DNA of 64,000 bases from Anaerolineae bacterium. Its GTDB lineage: Bacteria; Chloroflexota; Anaerolineae; Aggregatilineales; Phototrophicaceae. Of the stretch, positions 1 through 7,989 are shown in pieces. The notes under the pieces are model-generated. The model was given only the letters and a program-made list of their open reading frames with translations, was not told the origin of the DNA and did no database searches. The DNA lies in contig JAJDXR010000073.1 of the NCBI GenBank assembly GCA_022823165.1, positions 1 through 64,000 of the forward strand, in the 5' to 3' direction. Each line of letters opens with the position of its first letter. Position 1 is the first letter of the stretch. Both the position numbers and the translations under genes were made by a program.

Positions 1-214
1 CAAGCTTAAGACCTGGCTGCGAAAACACAGACAAATCATCGAAACCGTGATCGCCAGGCTCACCGAATGCTTCGGGCTGCATCGCGTCAATGCCCACAGT
101 GAACTCGGCATGCTGACGCGAATAGCCGCGAAAACAGCCGCCTACAACATCGCCGTTCTATTCAACCGGCAGGAAGGACGACCAGACGGAGCGGTAGCTA
201 CTCTCATCTGTTAG
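1..214 (+). CDS. IS982-like transposase, C-terminal end (cut by window edge)
   Basis: An open frame read from base 2 gives about 70 residues ending at TAG 212-214, with no start inside the window. The peptide has the pattern of the end of an IS982-type DDE transposase: an RQIIETV stretch containing the last acidic residue, then a basic/alanine helix (RIAAKTAAYN) and a closing FNRQEGRPDGA segment. It would catalyse cut-and-paste movement of its own element if the upstream part is intact, which cannot be seen. The family assignment is from memory of conserved tail motifs; another DDE family remains possible. Confidence 0.6.
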   Translation, partial: KLKTWLRKHRQIIETVIARLTECFGLHRVNAHSELGMLTRIAAKTAAYNIAVLFNRQEGRPDGAVATLIC

Positions 215-604
215 TACCGGACAAGCCTTGTAGGGGTCAGCCTTGGCTGACCCGATGATGTGAAATTTGCATGACTTACTTTGTTCCATTTCTGTGACTC
301 GGTGGTGAATTAATCTGTGCCAAGCTCGGCATTCAGGAAATAGCCACCATGTTAGCCACTCCCGGCGGATGGGAGTGGTGAACATCGCGGATATAACTCT
401 CTAAGCGAACACGTCACAGGTTTTTTTCGCCACAGAGAACACAGAGGGCACAGAGTTTTCTTGTTTGCTCGGCGCTGTCTATCATAACCGCCTATTCACC
501 ACTCCCCGGCGGATGGGGTACTTTACAGCGCGCCCGGGATATGATAAGCTGTGCTTGTGTGGCGGCGCCGCTGAATTGGGTCAGCGGAGACCGCCGGTCA
601 TCAC
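215..604. other. Intergenic spacer before ssrA
   Basis: No convincing gene. It holds a perfect palindrome at 234-253, a stretch near 420-465 rich in CACAGAG units that is shared with the ends of the repeat elements at 9398-9635 and 33649-34105, and a hairpin at 568-587 (CCGCTGA / TCAGCGG, 6-base loop) just upstream of the mature tmRNA 5' end, likely part of the precursor transcript. A TATGAT-like box at 540-545 could serve ssrA but has no well-spaced -35. Confidence 0.5.
234..253. repeat. Short palindromic intergenic repeat, copy 1
   Basis: Perfect 9-base arms GGGTCAGCC / GGCTGACCC with TT in the centre, preceded by GTAG. It belongs to a family of intergenic palindromes in this window of the form GTAGGGGnnn...nnnCCC (other copies at 2570, 9261, 9462, 33769, 34024 and 63595). 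The arms differ between copies but are self-complementary in each, which suggests selection for the hairpin. Confidence 0.7.
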
Positions 605-992
605 GGGGGCGAATTAGATTCGACGTTGGTGGCTGAAACCGCACGGCAAGCCGTGGCGCCACAACACGTTAAACTGGCAACGCACATAGGTGCAAAACCC
701 AATTTCCAACCCCTTCCTATGGTTGCTTAGGCGACTTGGATGAGGGTGTAGAGGCAGACAGTCCTCTACCGCTCCTGCAGACTCGTCTCCCTTTGCGAGC
801 TGTAACGAGTGTCATAAAAAGTTAGGGCGCCCGTCGTTCACGCCGATAAGACGACGCCAAGACTCATCGGCTAGCCTCATGCGCGCCGCGCCTTCTGGGA
901 CAGCATGACGCGAAACCTGTCAGGGGGCTAAGCTTGTAGATGTGCGAGATTCGAAACCAGCGGACCCGGGGGGCAGGTCCCCGGCGCTTCCA
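605..992 (+). ncRNA. ssrA: tmRNA (transfer-messenger RNA)
   Basis: Rescues stalled ribosomes by trans-translation. The 5' end GGGGGCG (605-611) pairs with CGCTTCC (985-991) to form the acceptor stem with two G-U pairs; the conserved GATTCGAC follows at 616-623, and CTAAGCTTGTAGA near the 3' part matches the conserved tmRNA segment. A tag reading frame at 677-730 starts with GCA and ends with TAG, giving ATHIGAKPNFQPLPMVA, a hydrophobic alanine-terminated tag as expected for proteolysis. Two oddities: the T-loop reads GGCAGGT instead of the usual TTCRANY, and the encoded end is CTA (993-995) rather than CCA, so CCA would have to be added. The exact 3' end is uncertain by a few bases. Confidence 0.92.
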
Positions 993-1039
993 CTATCAGC
1001 AGCCGTCTGGCCAATGGCGAGGCGGCTTTGCTTTTGCGC

Positions 1040-1045
1040 TATAAT
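1040..1045 (+). promoter_or_regulatory. -10 box TATAAT, likely leaderless start
   Basis: A perfect TATAAT lies only 10 bases before the ATG at 1056, so transcription would begin at about 1052 and the mRNA would be leaderless or nearly so. No good -35 is seen 17 bases upstream, and there is no Shine-Dalgarno. Confidence 0.45.
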
Positions 1046-1055
1046 CCGCCGCATT

Positions 1056-1868
1056 ATGAAGGTTCCGTTTTCAGTCAAGGTCCGCGCGCTTAGCGTCTTG
1101 GTGTTGCTGGCCGCGGCCACTGCCCTTTCCGGATGCGCCTCCAACGCGCCCCAGTTAACCGCGACGGTGTTTGAGCAAGCGAGAGTGGAGATGGAAAGCC
1201 TGCGGTCGACGGCGACGGTCGTGAGAGCGCGCATGAAGACCACGCTGGAATATGCCGCGGCGCGGGTGGCGCAGGCTGAAGACGCCGGCGAGTTTCTGCA
1301 ATTCAGTCTCATCAGCCTGGGCACCGAACCCGGCTTCATCACAACCCAAGTCAGCCAGATCGATAGCAGGTCGACGCCAACAGCCCCGGCATCATCACCG
1401 GCATCAACAACAGAACCGCGCCAAGCCGAGATTGGCGGTGTGACGCCGATTGCCCTGTCAAGGGCTGCGGGAACGGCCAACAGGACCCGCCCGGCCGTCA
1501 CCAGCCCGCCGCAGGCAAGGGCCGCCGGCCCGCGCCTGGAAAACATCGTAATGGCTTCGGGCGTCAACCAATACGACTGCGCCATTGATGTGAATCCGGT
1601 GTTTACGCCGGCATCCACTGAGATTTACGTCGTCGCCGAGGCGCGCAATATCCCGGCCGGCGCCAAAATTTCGTCGCGCTGGCATCGCCAGGGCATTGAA
1701 GTGGCCTACTTCAGTTTCGATGTCGAGAACCAGATAGACGGCAACTGTATCTGGTTCTTCATTGATCAGACCGATACGGCATTTTTTGCCGGCGCCTGGA
1801 GCGTCGAATTGCGCGTGGACGATGTCCCCCTGGGCTCGCCGGTCGCATTCCAGGTACGCGCCAATTAA
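1056..1868 (+). CDS. Putative lipoprotein, unknown function
   Basis: 270 residues. The start at 1056 is chosen because upstream in-frame codons lie inside the tmRNA and because residues from this ATG form a lipoprotein signal: basic n-region, hydrophobic core LVLLAAATA, lipobox LSGC. After the lipidated Cys comes a helix-prone stretch (about residues 30-95), a Ser/Pro/Ala-rich linker (about 100-165), then a compact C-terminal domain with Cys residues at about 180 and 237 and beta-strand pattern, possibly an extracellular immunoglobulin-like or accessory domain. No family is recognised. It is probably anchored to the outer face of the cytoplasmic membrane. It sits alone behind ssrA. Confidence 0.75.
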   Translation: MKVPFSVKVRALSVLVLLAAATALSGCASNAPQLTATVFEQARVEMESLRSTATVVRARMKTTLEYAAARVAQAEDAGEFLQFSLISLGTEPGFITTQVSQIDSRSTPTAPASSPASTTEPRQAEIGGVTPIALSRAAGTANRTRPAVTSPPQARAAGPRLENIVMASGVNQYDCAIDVNPVFTPASTEIYVVAEARNIPAGAKISSRWHRQGIEVAYFSFDVENQIDGNCIWFFIDQTDTAFFAGAWSVELRVDDVPLGSPVAFQVRAN

Positions 1869-2001
1869 ATGCCGGTATGCTCGGCTGAACATTCCTTGAG
1901 CGACGGGTCGAGCGCGAATCTCAGGCTGGATTAGCTGACAACTATTGGCATAATAATGCGTATAGATTTAGTAGCTTCGGGTAATTTGCGAGTTTGCGAA
2001 G

Positions 2002-2403
2002 ATGGCGATCCTAACGCGTTGGGATAACAAGAAAAAGACCGTGGTTCTGCTTGAATTTGAGTCGGAATGGACCTGGCCGGATCTTGAAGTCGCCATCCAC
2101 AAAGCCGACGAGCTGATCGGCAGTGTGGAGCATTTTGTGGACTTGATTATTGATTTGGAAGGCGCCGCGATTCCCCGTGACATTATGACCGGCGCCAAGA
2201 ATCTGCTGGCCTCCGGCGAGGCGCGGCCCAACGAAGGCGCTCGCGTAGTGGTGGGCGCGAACGGCGCGCTGCGCGCGATCTATCAGACTGTCCAAAAGAC
2301 CTTCAACAGCGACATGGAAGGCCGCGAAGTTCTGTTCGCGGATACCCTGGCCGACGCGCGCGCCATCATCCGCGGCCTGGCGCTGGATCGCGGGCAAGTC
2401 TGA
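2002..2403 (+). CDS. SpoIIAA/STAS-like small protein
   Basis: 133 residues, soluble, no signal peptide. The alternation of strands and helices (TVVLLEFESEW, a helix rich in charged residues, VDLIIDLEGA, then a helix after a RPNEGARVVVG strand) resembles SpoIIAA-like STAS-fold proteins. No anti-sigma partner or kinase lies next to it, so a role in signalling is only an inference. The ATG at 2002 follows an AT-rich region (1950-1990) that probably carries the promoter, but no clear -35/-10 pair is assigned. Confidence 0.6.
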   Translation: MAILTRWDNKKKTVVLLEFESEWTWPDLEVAIHKADELIGSVEHFVDLIIDLEGAAIPRDIMTGAKNLLASGEARPNEGARVVVGANGALRAIYQTVQKTFNSDMEGREVLFADTLADARAIIRGLALDRGQV

Positions 2404-2921
2404 CTGAGACTTGAGGGCAGTCGCTCTTAACTCTTGACTTTGCTCAAACTTTAGACACTTGCCACCGAGTTCACCGAGTTCGAAAGAGACAAATGAGGTG
2501 TGATTTTCGCGCCTGTGCAAGTCACGTCTTGGCTCACACAAAATAGGACTCCCCAAGCTGTGCCAGGGCGGGCGAGCCAAGGCTCGCCCCTGCAGTTTTG
2601 GACGTCAATGCAAGCGGGATCTCGTCGGGTTGCATATAAAATAGGACGCAGAGGGCGCAGATTAATAGCTCTTTGGTATTCAAACATCTACCCGGTTCAT
2701 TGCTCCTTAACGATATTCGTCAGCAGGCCACTGTCTGTTATTCTGCTGCCTGCGGATGCGAAGGGTCATTTCAATCATACTCTTTCGGTCCTTTGAGTCT
2801 TTGCGCCTTTGTGGTGAAAAGCAATTTGAAGCCACTGCCCTGCCCTAGCCATTCGTGCAGTGGTATGCGCTGGGCGGGCGCCGCTATGCTATAGTCTGAG
2901 CAGGAGGGATAGAGGCTTCTG
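2404..2921. other. Intergenic spacer with degenerate repeats
   Basis: No gene recognised in 518 bases. Contains a perfect palindrome (2570-2589) and degenerate copies of the CGCAGAGGGCGCAG and CTTTGCGCCTTTGTGGTGAAA motifs common in long bacterial spacers. The ABC exporter ribosome site AGGAGG is at 2902-2907, 14 bases before its ATG. Confidence 0.5.
2570..2589. repeat. Short palindromic intergenic repeat, copy 2
   Basis: GGGCGAGCC / GGCTCGCCC, perfect 9-base arms around AA, followed by CTGCAG on this strand. Same family as the copies at 234 and 9261. Confidence 0.7.
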
Positions 2922-4859
2922 ATGATGCGCGGCGGCGGCTGGTTCCGCTACATGCACGGGCACGATAGCAAAGCCAAGCCCAATGTTACGCGGCGCTTGC
3001 TGCTGCGTGTATTGGCTTACGCCAAACCCTATCGTCCGCAGATTGCCGGCATGCTGGCGACAATACTGCTGACGACCGGCCTGGGCCTGCTAAGCCCGCT
3101 GATCTTCCGCGAGATTATCGATCAAGCGCTGCCGCAGAAAGACATCGGCAAGTTAAATCTGCTGGCGCTGGGTCTGGTCGTGATTCCCATTATCAGCGGC
3201 GGCATCCGCATTTGGCAGCGCAAGCTGAATGTGGCGATTGGCGAAGGCGTGATTTATGACCTGCGCGTAGCGCTTTATCATCACTTGCAGCAGATGTCGC
3301 TGCGCTTTTTCACCAACACCAAGACAGGCGAGCTGATGAGCCGCCTGAACAACGATGTGGTCGGCGCGCAGAACGCCATCAGCAACACCATCGTCTCGAT
3401 CATCACCAACGTGATCACGGTGCTGGCTACGCTGGCTGTGATGCTGGGCATGAAATGGCAGCTTACCATTCTGGGCGTACTGGTGCTGCCTTTGTTCATC
3501 CTGATCGCGCGGCGGCTGGGCGCGCGCCTGCAGCGGATCGCGCGCGAGCAAATGGGCTACAACGCGCAGATGAACGCCATGATGAACGAAACGCTCAATA
3601 TCAGCGGCGCGCTGCTGGTCAAGCTCTTCGGGCGGATTGACGCTGAAGTCGAGCATTTTGACAAGCGCGCCGCCGATGTGCGCGATGCCGGCATCAAACG
3701 CGCGGTGCTGGGCAGCCAATTCTTCGTGCTGATCGGCCTGGTCAGCGTGGTTGGGACGGCGCTGGTTTACTGGGTGGGCGGCATGCTGGTCATCCGCGGC
3801 GAGTTCACCATCGGCGATATTGTCGCCTTCGCCACCTTCCTCGCTCAGCTGTATACGCCGCTGCAAGCTTTGACCAACGCGCCGGTCGATTTCGCCCAGT
3901 CCATCGTCAGCTTCGAGCGGGTATTCGAGATCATCGACCTGCCGCTGGAAATCCAGGAAAAGCCCGACGCCATCCACTTGAGCGGCATTACGGGCGCGCT
4001 GGTGTTTGAAGATGTCAGCTTTCGTTATCAGATTGACCGCAGCCACCTGCTGTCTGACGTGGAGCGAATCGGGCGCATCGACAGCGTAGCGGCGACCCGC
4101 TCGGGCGATCCGGCGCGGCGGGACAACGGCGCTAAGACCAGCGGCGCAAAACATCAAGCGCGAAACCTGGCTTTGGCGCAGCTGTCCTTCAGCATTGAGC
4201 CAGGTCAACTGGTTGCGCTGGTGGGTCCCAGCGGCGCGGGCAAAACCACGCTGACTTACCTCATCCCGCGCTTGTACGATCCCTCCGCCGGGCGCATCAA
4301 ACTGGACGGCCGCGATCTGCGCGACCTGAGCCTGCGCACTATGGCCGAGAACATCGGCATGGTGACGCAAGAGACCTACCTCTTCCATGACTCCATTCGC
4401 ACCAATCTGCTCTATGCCAAGCCGGACGCCTCGCAGGCCGAGCTGGAAGCCGCGGCCAAAGTCGCCCATATTCACGACTTCATCCTGGGGCTGAGCGGCG
4501 GCTACGACTCAATCGTGGGCGAGCGCGGCTATCGGCTGAGCGGCGGCGAAAAGCAGCGCTTGGCGATCGCCCGCGTGATATTGAAGGATCCGCGCGTTCT
4601 GGTGCTGGACGAGGCGACCAGCCATCTCGACAGCCAATCCGAAGCGCTGATTCAGGACGCGCTCAGCCAGATCCTGCGCGACCGCACCAGCATCGTCATC
4701 GCCCATCGTCTCAGCACGATATTGGCGGCCGATCTGATTCTGGTGCTTGACCGCGGCCGCATCGTCGAGCGCGGAACACACACCGAATTGCTGGAGCGAG
4801 CGGGACTGTACGCCAATCTTTATGAAACGCAATTCAGCCTGCAGCGCGAATTAGCCTGA
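2922..4859 (+). CDS. ABC exporter, fused membrane and ATPase domains
   Basis: 645 residues. An N-terminal six-helix transmembrane domain (about 25-320) is fused to a C-terminal nucleotide-binding domain (about 355-640) with Walker A GPSGAGKT (about 433), Q-loop TQETYLF, signature LSGGEKQR (about 539), Walker B VLVLDEAT and switch His AHRLS. This is the half-transporter layout of MsbA/MdlB-like exporters, acting as a dimer that pumps lipids, drugs or peptides outward; the substrate cannot be told. An unusual feature is about 40 polar residues inserted just before Walker A (about 380-420, SVAATRSGDPARRDNG). The nitrilase gene follows after 14 bases, so they may be co-transcribed. Confidence 0.88.
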   Translation: MMRGGGWFRYMHGHDSKAKPNVTRRLLLRVLAYAKPYRPQIAGMLATILLTTGLGLLSPLIFREIIDQALPQKDIGKLNLLALGLVVIPIISGGIRIWQRKLNVAIGEGVIYDLRVALYHHLQQMSLRFFTNTKTGELMSRLNNDVVGAQNAISNTIVSIITNVITVLATLAVMLGMKWQLTILGVLVLPLFILIARRLGARLQRIAREQMGYNAQMNAMMNETLNISGALLVKLFGRIDAEVEHFDKRAADVRDAGIKRAVLGSQFFVLIGLVSVVGTALVYWVGGMLVIRGEFTIGDIVAFATFLAQLYTPLQALTNAPVDFAQSIVSFERVFEIIDLPLEIQEKPDAIHLSGITGALVFEDVSFRYQIDRSHLLSDVERIGRIDSVAATRSGDPARRDNGAKTSGAKHQARNLALAQLSFSIEPGQLVALVGPSGAGKTTLTYLIPRLYDPSAGRIKLDGRDLRDLSLRTMAENIGMVTQETYLFHDSIRTNLLYAKPDASQAELEAAAKVAHIHDFILGLSGGYDSIVGERGYRLSGGEKQRLAIARVILKDPRVLVLDEATSHLDSQSEALIQDALSQILRDRTSIVIAHRLSTILAADLILVLDRGRIVERGTHTELLERAGLYANLYETQFSLQRELA

Positions 4860-4873
4860 GCAGAGGCGCATCA

Positions 4874-5644
4874 ATGAAAGTCACCATCACGCAAATTGAC
4901 TCGAGTCAGCTCGAGACGGATTGGCAGCGGCTCAAGCGGCATGTTGCCGATGCCGCTTCCGAGCTGGCGCTGCTGCCGGAGATGTGCTTTGCGCCCTGGT
5001 TCTGCGCCGCGCCGCAGCCAGACAACTTGACCTGGCAGCGCGCAGTAAGCGCGCATGAAACCTGGCTGGAACGCTTGCCCGAGCTGGGCGTCAACCTCGT
5101 CATCGGCACAGCGCCGCGCAATATCGGCGGCAAGCGCCACAATGTCGCCTACTTGTGGACGGCGCGGGGCGGCTTGCAGTGGATCCATGCCAAGACCTAC
5201 CTGCCCAACGACGAGGGTTACTGGGAAGCCAACTGGTACGACCGCGCTCCCATTGATTTCCAGCCGACTGAGGCGGGCGAGTTGACAATGGGCGTCATGA
5301 TTTGCACGGAAATCTGGTTCCTGCAGCATGCCCGCGAGTACGGCAAAGCGGGCATTCATCTGCTGCTGAATCCGCGCTGTACGCCGCGGCATACTAATGC
5401 CAAGTGGCTGGCTGGCGGGCAGACGGCCGCGGTCGTCTCCGGCGCCTACTGTCTCTCGTCCAATCACGCGGGCCGGGCGGGCGGAGTCGAACTGGGCGGC
5501 GCGGGCTGGCTCTGCGACCCCGATGGCGCAGTCCTGACCAGGACCTGCGACGACAAGCCTTTTGTTTCGCTCGAGCTGGACCTGGGCGCGGCGGAACGGA
5601 CCAAGTCCACCTACCCCCGCTACGTGGACGACAGCCCGCTATAG
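4874..5644 (+). CDS. Carbon-nitrogen hydrolase (nitrilase superfamily)
   Basis: 256 residues, close to the usual single-domain length. The catalytic triad is visible: Glu36 in LLPEMCF, Lys107 in [13 protein letters not shown] with the second Glu at 113, and nucleophile Cys144 in VMICTEIWF. The enzyme should hydrolyse an amide, carbamoyl or nitrile bond in the cytoplasm. The branch is uncertain: the residues around Cys do not match Nit2 or NAD synthetase closely, so substrate is not assigned. A downstream segment with [11 protein letters not shown] takes the usual place of the substrate-pocket strand. The ATG follows a GCAGAGGCG ribosome site. Confidence 0.85.
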   Translation: MKVTITQIDSSQLETDWQRLKRHVADAASELALLPEMCFAPWFCAAPQPDNLTWQRAVSAHETWLERLPELGVNLVIGTAPRNIGGKRHNVAYLWTARGGLQWIHAKTYLPNDEGYWEANWYDRAPIDFQPTEAGELTMGVMICTEIWFLQHAREYGKAGIHLLLNPRCTPRHTNAKWLAGGQTAAVVSGAYCLSSNHAGRAGGVELGGAGWLCDPDGAVLTRTCDDKPFVSLELDLGAAERTKSTYPRYVDDSPL

Positions 5645-5722
5645 GCTGGGATTTCGCTATACAATCCCGCTAGCCCTCTGCTACCATATCGCTAGAGCGA
5701 GCTCAAAGCATCCAGACTCGAT

Positions 5723-6769
5723 ATGCCTGAAAAATATTTGATTGTCGGCTTGGGGAATCCAGGCACCAAATACGAATCGACGCGCCACAATGTTGGCTTT
5801 GCCGTTATCGACGAACTCGCGCGTCGCTATAGCCTGGGCTCGGGTCGAACGGTCAAACGCGCGCAGACCTGGGACGGCCGTATCGGCGCAAAGCGCGTCA
5901 AGTTGGCCAAGCCGCTTACGTTTATGAATCGCAGTGGCGAGTCCCTGCGCCAGTTGACCGATTACTTCGATCTCGCGCTCGATAACTTGCTGGTCATCCA
6001 CGACGATCTGGATACGCCCTTCGGCAGCCTGCGACTGCGCTGGAATGGAGGGCACGGCGGGCAAAATGGGCTGCGCAGCATCGTGCGGCATCTCGGCAGC
6101 AGCGACTTCGCGCGCTTGCGCTTCGGCATCGGTCGTCCGCCGGGACGGATGAATCCGGTCGATTATGTCTTGCAGACCTTCAGAGGCGACGAGGCGATAC
6201 GCGCGGATGAATTAACAGCGCGGGCTGCGGACGCTATTGAGGTCTGGTTGAGCGACGGGCTGGACCGGGCGATGACGCTTTTCAATGGTGATGCGGCGGG
6301 CGCCGGCAAGCGAGACAGCAAGCCCGATCTCCGCGAGCAGCTACTTGTCTTTCAGCGCGCGCATGAGTTGGCGCCGGCGGACCCCAAGCCGCTGACGAAG
6401 CTCATCGCGCTGCAGAAGAAATTCGGGCAAATCGACGAGGCCGTCGCCAATCATCTCAAATTGGCGCGGCTTTACGAAGCGAGCGAGCATGGCAAGCTCG
6501 CCATCGCGGAGAAAACCAAAGCGGTGACGATACACCCGAACTTGGTCGAGGCGCAGCGGGAAATCGCTGAGTGGCATCTGGCGCAAGAGAATCGCAAAAA
6601 AGCGGTCAGCCGCTATCTGATTTTGGCGAGGCATCTGCGCGACAGCGGCGATGTCGAGGCTTCCGCCGATGTGGTGGACCTGGCGCTGGCGATCAATCCG
6701 CAGCATCCAAAAGCGCTGGACATGAGCCGATCTCTGCAAGAAGCGATTGTATCGAATACCTTAGAGTGA
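5723..6769 (+). CDS. pth: Peptidyl-tRNA hydrolase with C-terminal TPR extension
   Basis: 348 residues. Residues 1 to about 192 are a complete Pth domain: LIVGLGNPG at the N-terminus, catalytic His22 in TRHNVGF, Asn/Asp motif in HDDLDTPFG, and GGHGGQNGLRS. It recycles peptidyl-tRNA dropped from ribosomes. Bacterial Pth is normally 180-200 residues; here about 140 further residues (about 205-348) form helical repeats with TPR-like spacing (PADPKPLTKLIALQKK, HPNLVEAQREIAEWHLAQ, NPQHPKALDMSRSL). The extension is in the same frame with no stop or internal ribosome site, so a real fusion is likely. The next gene starts 11 bases after the stop. Confidence 0.92.
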   Translation: MPEKYLIVGLGNPGTKYESTRHNVGFAVIDELARRYSLGSGRTVKRAQTWDGRIGAKRVKLAKPLTFMNRSGESLRQLTDYFDLALDNLLVIHDDLDTPFGSLRLRWNGGHGGQNGLRSIVRHLGSSDFARLRFGIGRPPGRMNPVDYVLQTFRGDEAIRADELTARAADAIEVWLSDGLDRAMTLFNGDAAGAGKRDSKPDLREQLLVFQRAHELAPADPKPLTKLIALQKKFGQIDEAVANHLKLARLYEASEHGKLAIAEKTKAVTIHPNLVEAQREIAEWHLAQENRKKAVSRYLILARHLRDSGDVEASADVVDLALAINPQHPKALDMSRSLQEAIVSNTLE

Positions 6770-6780
6770 GGAAGCAAGCT

Positions 6781-7989
6781 ATGCCAGTCATCGCGCCGGA
6801 ATTGGTGGGTATGTCGGCCGAACGTCTCAAGAATATCGGTCTCAAGCTGCAGCAATATGTCGACGAAAAGCGGGCAGCGGGCTTTGTCACACTGGTCGCG
6901 CGCGACTCGGAAGTCGTGCATTTCCAAGCCTGCGGCTACCGCGATGCCGAGCGGCGCCTGCCCATGGAGCTTGATACTATATTCCGCATCTATAGCATGA
7001 CCAAGCCGATCACGTCCATCGCCTTGATGATGCTCTATGAGCAAGGCAAGTTCCAACTGGTTGAGCCGGTCAGCCGCTACATTCCCGCCTTCGGCAATAC
7101 GAAAGTTCTGGTCGGGCAGGGCTACACGGGTCCGCAGTTGGCGCCGCAGAATCCGCCGATGACCATCCATCACTTGTTGACGCATACCGCCGGCTTGAGT
7201 TATGGCTTCTTCTACGATACGCCAATTGACGAAATGTATCGCGATTCCCTGTATCGCAGCGAGACCGCTTCGCTGGAAGAGAAGATGCTCGCCATCGCGG
7301 AGTTGCCGCTGCGCTTCCAGCCCGGCAGCGCCTGGAATTACAGCGTCGCCACCGATGTCTGCGGCTATCTGGTGCAGCTGCTGGCCGATATGCCCTTTGA
7401 AGACTTCCTGGCTGAACGGATTTTTGAGCCGCTGGGCATGGTGGACACCGCTTTTCACGTAGCGGCTGACAAGCTGGATCGTTTCGCCAAGCTCTATCGT
7501 CACGATGTACAGACCGGGGCGTTCAGCGAATACGAGGGCGCGCCGCATATTCCCTGGCACGACTATACCAAGCCGGCCAGCGCGCCATCGGGCGGCGGCG
7601 GTTTGGTCTCCACCATGTCTGACTACTGGCAATTCGCCAACATGCTGCTAGATGAAGGCGAGCTTGAGGATGCCCGCATCATCGGCCGGAAAACGCTGGA
7701 GTTCATGACGCGCAACCACCTCAAGAGCGAATTGCTGCCCATGGCCATCGGCCTCGCTGCGATACCCGGGCGCGGCTTCGGCTTGGGATTCGATGTGGTC
7801 ATGGACGCGGCGCAAACCGGCGTGATCAATTCGGAAGGCAATTTTGGCTGGAGCGGCGCGGCAGCCACCAACTTCTGGGTTGATCCGCAAGAGCAGTTGG
7901 CGGGCATCATCATGACGCAACTGATGGACAATATGCTGCCCTTCCAGGCGGACTTCCGCGCGCTGACCTATCAGGCGCTGATAGACTAG
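6781..7989 (+). CDS. Serine beta-lactamase-fold hydrolase (class C/esterase type)
   Basis: 402 residues from ATG 6781; the start is chosen because a GAGG ribosome site (6769-6773) precedes it and upstream frame overlaps pth. Motifs: SxxK as Ser72-Met-Thr-Lys in IYSMTKPI, YxN-like Tyr187-Ser-Val, and a glycine-rich GGGGLVST loop. No signal peptide, so likely cytoplasmic. Such proteins are mostly esterases, D-aminopeptidases or transesterases rather than true beta-lactamases; substrate unknown. It converges on a second member of the superfamily, sharing the 4-base CTAG stop overlap at 7986-7989. Confidence 0.85.
   Translation: MPVIAPELVGMSAERLKNIGLKLQQYVDEKRAAGFVTLVARDSEVVHFQACGYRDAERRLPMELDTIFRIYSMTKPITSIALMMLYEQGKFQLVEPVSRYIPAFGNTKVLVGQGYTGPQLAPQNPPMTIHHLLTHTAGLSYGFFYDTPIDEMYRDSLYRSETASLEEKMLAIAELPLRFQPGSAWNYSVATDVCGYLVQLLADMPFEDFLAERIFEPLGMVDTAFHVAADKLDRFAKLYRHDVQTGAFSEYEGAPHIPWHDYTKPASAPSGGGGLVSTMSDYWQFANMLLDEGELEDARIIGRKTLEFMTRNHLKSELLPMAIGLAAIPGRGFGLGFDVVMDAAQTGVINSEGNFGWSGAAATNFWVDPQEQLAGIIMTQLMDNMLPFQADFRALTYQALID

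Noticed and set aside
234..253. Palindromes as rho-independent terminators
   Set aside because: No T tract follows any copy, and several are far from gene ends.
942..1055. Longer start for the lipoprotein gene
   Set aside because: It would start inside the tmRNA and bury the signal peptide; ATG 1056 gives a correct lipobox.
3153..4475. Long minus-strand frame (440 codons) inside the ABC exporter
   Set aside because: Antisense shadow of a conserved gene with correct domains on the plus strand; His/Gln/Ala-rich and without recognisable motifs.
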